A stretch of 64,000 nt of DNA from contig NC_047063.1 in NCBI RefSeq assembly GCF_902459465.1, positions 8,059,343 to 8,123,342 on the forward strand, written 5' to 3'. Source of the stretch: Asterias rubens (Eukaryota > Echinodermata > Asteroidea > Forcipulatida > Asteriidae). The notes beneath the pieces are model-generated. The model did no database searches. It was not told the origin of the DNA and was given only the letters and a program-made list of their open reading frames with translations. Below are positions 52,301 to 61,300 of this stretch, piece by piece. Made by a program: the position numbers and the translations under genes. Within the stretch, counting starts at the first letter, position 1. Every line of letters starts with the position of its first letter.

Positions 52301-55300
52301 TCGGTAGCGAGCAATGGAGAGCTTTTGATAGTATAAAACATTGTGAGAAACGGATCCTATTGACGGGTAGTTTCTCACTCAAATCTTAATAGACTTCAGG
52401 CCTGAAGCTTTTTATTAGGCACCTGAAGGCACACAAATTTGGGCAACATGGTTTTTTTTCTTCCAGTATTCTCTTGCAACTGCGATGACCAGTAAAAAAT
52501 TTCACAGGTTTGTTATTTTATGCATGTTGGGATACACCAAGTGAGAATACTGGTCTTTGACAATTACCAAAGGATGTCAGCGCTTTAATAAAGCTGTCAA
52601 AGTCTAAATGTGGTAATGTTTACTCAGTGAGTAGCTAGCCAAACATCCAGAATAAATTTTATTATTTCAGCATATCTTACGGGGTGAAAAAATGCCGGAG
52701 TAAATTTCTCCCTTACATTTACATCATGGCGGTAGCTCCATACTTACATGTATGCCTCTATTAATAGATACTTCAAATAAACTTCTTATTGATTAAATCG
52801 AGATAGTGTCAAAGTTGCAAGCATAATTTCCGGGAAAAAAATCAGAGAGCAACTCAATGTGTATTAAGCACTGTATACTCAGTAGCCTCCAGGGTTCTGT
52901 GAAAAAAAGAATCGACAGGCAAATCACTCGAGTGGGATTCCAACCCACAACCGTTGCATTGCTGGAGCAGATGTCTTACCACTAGACCACCAATATAGGC
53001 TGCTGTGTTAGGAGTGGATACGACAACAATTCAATAATTGTTAGTTCTTTACTGGGATAAAGAATATGATTTGGTTTTTTTAATGTGTATTGAGCACTGT
53101 ATACTCAGTTTTTTCCTGAGTTATGTAAAAAAAATCGTTATCCATGGTGCAAAACATTAAACTTGAACAAAATTAACATTATTGTTAAAGAAAGGTAAAC
53201 AAGTGTGTAGTGATTATTTATAATTGAGTAAAACTAAAAAAAAAAATAATTCGAGCAGTGCCAGGCTGGGCAAAGATGCAGAGTTTCACTTAAGAGCCCT
53301 TGAGCACCTAGGAAAACAGCTCTGTGACGTCACACTATGGACTTGATCAAAACAAGACAAGGAAAATTGCATAGCAACGAAAATAAACAACCTTCATCCA
53401 GTCTGTGTTTTGAGGTCATTTATGTCACGGCACAGGCTGGTTTTCTGAGCAGTGGTTTTTTCTTGTGATTTCACTTCTAATTTGAATGGTTCTTTGCTGG
53501 GAAACTTGTTGGGTGATGTTAGTTTATAATACAAATCTAAAATAAACAAATTAAGAAATGAAAAATCTAGCCATGCACTGCTGAAAATGATTTTTTTTAA
53601 ATTAGACTTTATTCAAGAAAAACGAATACTAGCCTATTTCACTCCTCAAAAATCTGAATAGAATTTTTTCTCAGGATTGTCACAAAATTTGTTTGTGAAT
53701 AACTTTTTTTATTCTGATTTCAATTTGTCAAGAATGGTGTACTCAAATAATTAATGACCATAAAAACTTTGATGTACTTGGTAAAGAGCACTACGACTAG
53801 AGAGCTGTTGATGTCATAAAACATTGTCAGAAACATTACATTTTAAAGTAATTTAGTTTGAGGAAAGGTTTTACCAACAATTTTGAATCTGAGGAAGGCT
53901 TCATTTATCTGAAAGCACACAATTCTCTAAAATGATCTTGGGTGTTTTCATTCCTTATTTTCATGCCACATCGTTGTGATACACCAAGTGAAAAAGAATA
54001 CCTTACCTTTAAAGCATGAGCTAATTTATTTACGGATTTTGTTTCAGACGGTGGAGATTAATTGGAATGTCGCTTCAGGCACGATCGCTCATAACATCAG
54101 GCAGGTACGTATTCATAAAGTATTAATCACTGGCAATTTAATTTTGCCGTGTTGTGGACTCACTGAGTTTTTAAATGACTTTTGCCAATTAGTTTGAGTG
54201 ACCAGCATCTCAAAGCTGAACGTGAAGCATTTAGGACTTCCCTGTTATTTCCTGGGGTTGTTTTTAGTGATTTTAACCACAATTTGATTTGATTGTTGAT
54301 CAGTTGGGAGCTAATTATTTCAAATTGTTTTCCGCTTTTCCTTTCCTATTTCACGTTATATTCCAATCCATTCCTTTTTTACTAATCATTAAATCATTTC
54401 CAAGGTTTCCTGTTTACCCAGTTACCCAGTTACCCAGTTTTCTTCCTCCTATTTCTCATTACCTTTCCATCAATACCTTACTGGCTGATCATTTTGTTAA
54501 TTCCCAAGGTTTCCAAATTACATGGACCTAGTTTGTCTTTTGTTTCCCTTTTCATTTCACCCTAGTTTACCTAACATATACCCAGTTTTTCTTTATTTCC
54601 CTTATTTTCCCCTTTTCCTTCCACCCAATGTTTCCTTGTTTTACCCAGTTTGCCTTTCTTTGTCCTTTTCCTTCCACCCAAAAGTTTCTTTTTCTATTGT
54701 TTCCATTCAAGGTTTCCTTTTTACCAAGTTTATCTTTCTTTTCCCATTTCCTTCTACCCAAGGTTTCCTCATTATCCAGTCTGCATTCTTTTCCCTTTTC
54801 CTTCCACCGAAGGTTTCCATATTATCCAGTCTGCATTCTTTTCCCATTTCCTTCTACCCAAGGTTTCCTCATTATCCAGTCTGCATTCTTTTCCCTTTTC
54901 CTTCCACCGAAGGTTTCCATATTATCCAGTCTGCATTCTTTTCACATTTCCTTCTACCCAAGGTTTCCATATTATCCAGTCTGCATTCTTTTCCCTTTTC
55001 CTTCCACTGAAAATTTCCATATTATCCAGTCTGCATTCTTTTCCCTTTTCCTTCCACCGAAGGTTTCCATATTATCCAGTCTGCATTCTTTTCCTTTTTC
55101 CTTCCACCCAAGGTTTCCATATTACCCGGTTTGCCTTGCTTTTCCCTTTGCCTTCCACAAGGTTTCCTTATCACCCAGTCTGTCTGTCTTTTTCTGTTTC
55201 CTTCCACCTACTACCTACCCAGCCATTCCTTTAACATCTTGTGTCAACCCTTCTCTTTTTCAATAATTTTGCCTTCATTTTCTGAAGTCTAATATTAACA

Positions 55301-58300
55301 AAAGCTTCCATAAATTTTTTAAACATTATTAATATTGTATGCAGAAGTGTAGTTTGCCACAATCAATATGAAAATGAATTTGACATTTTGCGCCACACTC
55401 AATATGTAATGGATTGACGCGTGTGTTATGTGTACACTTAACATGTGCAGATCATATTTAAACAGAGTAACAATATTTGAGAATCGTGCTTGCAAGCTCA
55501 CCATGTTCCCTCACTGCGTGTTCAATATTGTTTTCAAGGACAGGATTTACCTGAGCATACATTAATTAGTAATAATTGCCTCAACGGTTTCCATGTGTAT
55601 TTTTTGATGATTTAGTACACGTATTTGTGGCTTGTCATGGCCGAGCAGTTAAAAGCTCCAGACTCGAGCTCTGGTGCTTCTGATCAGCTGAGTGTGGGTT
55701 CGAGTCCCAGTGGTGACACTTGTATATTTAATCAAGACACCTAACTATTATTAATGCCTCCTGCGGATGCATCCTTCGGATGTTGTGTAACGCCTAACCA
55801 AATGGACTTATTATACAGAGAAAGGGTTCGCCCCGGTATTCCTGGTTTGATCAGCAGCATGTTGCACCACCACACCTTGTAAACCATGGTGCTATAAAGG
55901 AATAGGTCTCATACTTTAAAAAGTAGCTCCACATACCTTGCAGGCAAAAATACTGAGTGCTTTAGAGGTGTGATAAAGCACTAAGGCCTTGATACTTTTG
56001 GTTCTTGTTTTATCTCCTTCTAAGCTACCCTTATATCTCCCTCCACATTATTAAATTATAATTATTCTTGTTATTATTATTGATATTATTATGTGATGTT
56101 CAGGTGGTGTTTGATGGCCAAACGGTGTACCCCGTCCAAGGTGGCTACAACAGTGGCTCACCAACCTCTGCTGGAACGTTCACCATTAACTTCAGTTTAC
56201 AAGGAGAATTCAAATTCATCAGGTGCGTGGATTCAATAGAGAAATGCAACAATTTGTTTTGGTCAAATTCAATTTTGTGTACTCTGGCAACCTCCCTTAA
56301 GGTGATATAAACTCAAAGCTGGCAACAGCAAATCTCTTTCAATACAAACACTGGTTAAAGGCAGTGGACACTATTGGTAATTACTCAAAATAATTATTAG
56401 CATAAAACCTTACTTGGTAACAAATATTGGGGAGAGGTTTATAGTATACAACATTATGAGAAACGGCTCCCTCTGAATTAGTGTAGTTTTCAAGAAAGAA
56501 GTAATTTTCTACAAATTTGATTTTGAGACCTCAGATTTAGAATTTGAGGTCTCAAAATTTATCAAGAATCTGAAAGCACACAACTACGTGTGATAAGGTG
56601 TTTTTTCTTTCATTATTATCTCGCAACTTTGACGACCAATTGAGCTCAAATTTTCACAGGTTTGTTACTTTATGCATATGTTGAGATACATCAAGTGAGA
56701 AGACTGGTCTTCGACAATTACCAATAGTGTCTTGTGAGTTTAATGTCTATGATTATGAGTTGCACAAATCAAGAAATTGTTGTTCGGTTACAAGATGACA
56801 ATGCAAGTTATTGTAGTCATTGTGAGATCGGTGGTTATACATGTAGCTAATGGGATTCGGACCTACGGATTCTGCCGTCTAACCACTGACCACAGTGACA
56901 ATAGATCATCATAAAAATGGAAAATAAATAAAAAAGGTCTATAACCTATTTTGAGGGGTTGAACAAAGAAAACAATAGACGCGAGCTGGATTTTAACCTG
57001 GGACCTTGGGATTAACGTGCCAGCGCTGTACCAACTGAGCTATCTAGCCCTATGATGGCTAAAATCTTAATTACATTTTAGTTATTTCTTTTGACTTAAA
57101 TCCACCAACAATTTTCAAAGAAAAACAAAATCACATTTGTTTTAAAAAACAGACAATTCTGAAAAGCCTTCTATCTTGAACTACCCTGTTTGAAATCCAT
57201 CAAATTTATTTTAAAGGTTTTCTCCTCTTTGGATTTGCATGAACAGACGAAGACTTAATATCCACTCTTTCTTGACATGAACATTTAAAACCCCACTTCA
57301 GTGAATAATGCATAACTTGCATACTGTCTCGGTACACACAACAAGGGTTTCTAGAAGCAATTATTAAAGGCTCAAGCTCTAATCCTATACATAATGAATT
57401 TTAAGAAAAAACTTATCCGTCACCTTAAGGTTGAATAAATATAATAAGGATTTAGTTCATTCTCTAAGCAAGTCGTCGCTCGAGAAGACAGTTTGCCATA
57501 TTTCCCATGGGAGATTGTCGGCGAGAAGTACTCTTTGTTAACTTCCTCTTGCAATTCATGTTCGATAAAATGTCAACATTTATCATTCAAATTGTGTCTC
57601 TACACTGAATGCAAAGTATATCTTTGTTTTCTTTGAACTGTTCGCGATAATTCTATATAAATGTAGATGTTAAACAATAGAACTAACTTGTGAAAATTTC
57701 ATTTCAAAAGGTGGTAACTCACATCGGTGTAAGGGTAAGACCAAAATAAATATTCTTTATTCCTGATGCAAACTTAGAGGAACATTACAGAATTGGTAAG
57801 TTGGTAAGAAAAAAAAATCGTGAAGATCACAGATTTGCATGAAACTTACTTGGTCTAATGATGATGGTACATGTAGTTGAAAATATCCCTTGAAACATTT
57901 CTGAAATGTCATATTTGATGAGAAATAAATAATCTAACTTCGCGTTTGGAGTTTATCGCTCAGTGAGCGTTTTATTCTTTTTTATTTTGGCATCGATGCA
58001 ATGCAAAATGTGTAATCGGTTTTCTCTATTCTCTCGTGACTCAAACTTCTACAGGTTTGTCAGTTTATGTATACATTGGATTACATAAAGTGCTTACACT
58101 GCCAGCAACTGTTTTGTTAGCAAAAACCAATTCTGTAACGTTCCTTTAACATAATTTACCTTTGTTTTTTGTTTCGATATCTGTTCCTTTTTTATTGATA
58201 GTGATGGGTATGAAGCCAACAGTAACAAGGTTCTGGTTGTTACAGTCAAGTCAAGATCTGTCATCACAGCAGAGGTATTTATAAAGTAGTATGTGGAACC

Positions 58301-61300
58301 CGCTCAATAAAAATATATCAAAGGATGGACTTTAGTTTAAAGGGTTTGGGTACTTTTTGTATGACACAAGACACAAACAGATAGACAGTTGGTACATGTA
58401 TGTCAAAGGGTTCGGGGCAAGCTTTTGTTAAGTAACCTCCAGATGAGGAAACGCTGGTACCATTGTGCGATACACATCCATTCAGAATTGTGTACGGGTA
58501 TTCACCATCTCTCACTTAACTACGCAAAAGCTTGCCCCTAATCATGTGCCATAGCAACTGTCTCTATAGTCTGAAGGATTCAAAAAATTTCGGGTAAATT
58601 TTGTTCAGGCACGTCATTGTACCAGACAGTTTTCAAATCTCACACCCCTAAAATTGGCTTATTGGATTACAAAGAAATCAACATCCATAAACGACCAAAA
58701 TCTGATGCGCAATTCAATAATCGATTGAAGTGATAGTAAAAATGATTTTTGTGCTTGAATTAATTGATTTTTTTTTTATTGATGATGTCTTCCAGCTTAC
58801 AGACGATCAATTCCGGCCGAGTGTTCTTCACATCCATGAAGGTAACAGTGTCAAATGGACGTGGAATTCCTGCCAGAGACCTCATGTCATTAATGAAATC
58901 AAGCTGTGCCCTAAACATTATGGAATCGTCAAGACCACTGGAGGGTGAGTTTAGAATGGTCCTTTGTCCTTATCCACAAGGATAAGAATAGGTATTGGTT
59001 TTTATGTACACACATGGAAGTGTCGTGGCCGAGCAGTAAAGAGCACCGAATTCAACTCTGATGTTTCTGTTAAGACGAGTGTGGGTTCGAATCTCGAGTC
59101 GTGACACTTGTGTCCTTAAGCAGGACACTTAACCTTTGCTTCGTCCTTTGGGTGGGACGTAAAGCCGTTGGTCCCATGTGTTGTGTAAATGAACGCAGTG
59201 CACTTATCGAAAAGAGAAGGGGTTCGCCCCAGTGTTCCTGGTCAGATCGGCAGCAAATTGCGCCACAGCATCTTGTAAAACATTACATGGTGCTATCAGA
59301 ATTAGGTCTCATGATTCAAACGTAGTCCCACATCTTGCAGGAAACACTGTATGTTACAGCGCTAGGAGCGTCTCTGAGTGACGGACATGTGCGCTATATA
59401 AGAAGCCACAATTGTTATTATTATTATTACATGTACGTCAAATTTAACTGCCAAACTCCAGAACCATGAAAGCCATGTGAAATGATGCAAGGCCAAAGGC
59501 TCAACAGCACTCTCTGATGTAGTTCACAAGCCTCAAAGTGTGACATCCGATGTTAAGGCTAACCCGGGGCCAGAGATAATAGCAATTAGACTGGTCATTT
59601 GTCTTTATCTGCAAGGATAAGGTCAGGTATTGGCTTTATAGAACCAGAATTATCATTTGATACAATGTGCATTACAGTACTGTACATCCGTGTTTCATTA
59701 CCAGAAATATAGACTCCTTGTGCCACAGCAACACTAAATGACACTTACCTTAAATGAAATTTCACTTGATTGAGTACAACTTTTATTTATTTAATTGTTT
59801 TTATTCAGTTATTAAAAGAATTTCCCATTTTCATCATTTAAAAACATTGCTTATGTATAAATACCAAATAATTTACATAATGTGCCTTTTTAATCTGTCA
59901 TTTTTACTGTCAACAAAAGTGCTTCTGTTTTTCTTTTTCTTATACAGAACATCTGTTCCAATGCAGTCTGGATCATACAAGCATGAATTCCTGTAAGTTA
60001 CTGGAGTATTTCTTATGAAAACTTCTCCCCAATTCGAGTTTTCTTCCTACATAAACTGAACATTTCTTATCATTTCGTACAATGTATTCATTCTGTTTTT
60101 AGCACTTACACATTTGGGTGTGTAAATAAGCAAATAAGTAAAGTTATCTGTCTTAAAACTATTGTTGTAACTTTGTTGTTTTGCAGGAATCCTGGTTTAT
60201 TTTATTTCCAGTCTGAAGGATCTGAGAACGGAGCGATGCAACTATGCATCGTTCATGTCAAAGCAACACAGAGGCACCATTACATTGAAGTGACTGATAG
60301 GAGATTCAACCCTAGGCTGATTACAATCACTCAGGGAGACAGGGTGTGGTGGCTGTGGGATAGGTTTAAGGTGGGTTGTGCTGTAAACTACCCCAAGCAG
60401 GGTATTCTGTTTTACTATACCTCATACATATTCATGACCGAGAGTCGAGTTCTCATTGGTCCATTCATCATCATTGCCAGGTATTAATTTTGCTAATTAC
60501 CAAGCGCGCACGTGAGTATTCACGCAAGTGGTAAATGCGTAGGCCAAGTAGAATAGCTCCCTGAGAGCTATTCTACTTGTCATGCGCATTACCATCGTGC
60601 AATGTCATCCCAAGTCTCTATTCTACAAGTCATGCGCTTCATTTGTTATGATGGTGGTACTGTTTTGTATAAAGGCACGAACATTGCTCTCTCTAGCGAC
60701 ATCCAACACCTGAACAAACTTATCTTGGCATTTTATTTCACAGTCGTCATTTTCCCTTGCTCTAAATCATGTTTCGGTAACTGACATATGTATGAAGTAT
60801 AGTAAAACAAATATAACATGGTTTATTTTGGGTAACTAGTCGATATTAACTCCCCTCGGTATTGGAAGTTGACAAACTCGGAAACTAGTTTGTCAACTTC
60901 CAATACCATGTTAAATTTGTATAATACTTATCTGGATATTCTGTTATCCAATTGGGTATTATGTTATCCCGTCAGGACATTCTGTTTTCTCTAATTGAGG
61001 ATTTCACAGATTTAATGAAGAAAAGATAATCTTGAATAGTTAATATAATCTCTTAATAAATCAAAACTATATAAATTTCAGTAAAAAACTAATACAGGTG
61101 GAGTTTATATTGATACATTACTGAACCAATCCTAACATGAGGTTAGAGACTTGTGGATTGTTTTCTAGACTCTATATTCATTGGAAAATGATTGCATCAC
61201 AAAACCTAATTTGACTTGAGAGCCACTTTATAAAACTCCTTGGAGGATCATGTATGACCATGCCCATAGGCGCTTTCGCATGTAGGGTGTCACTGCCAAG

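Noticed and set aside
54522..55266. Long overlapping open frames rich in Phe, Pro and Ser
   Set aside because: They are produced by the stop-free 50-bp repeat in an intron; all three frames are open and repeat every 150 bases.
56945..57052. Possible tRNA gene on the minus strand
   Set aside because: The acceptor stem does not pair and a SINE tail follows; the same holds for tRNA-like heads at 13633, 48856, 55630, 59019 and 61288.
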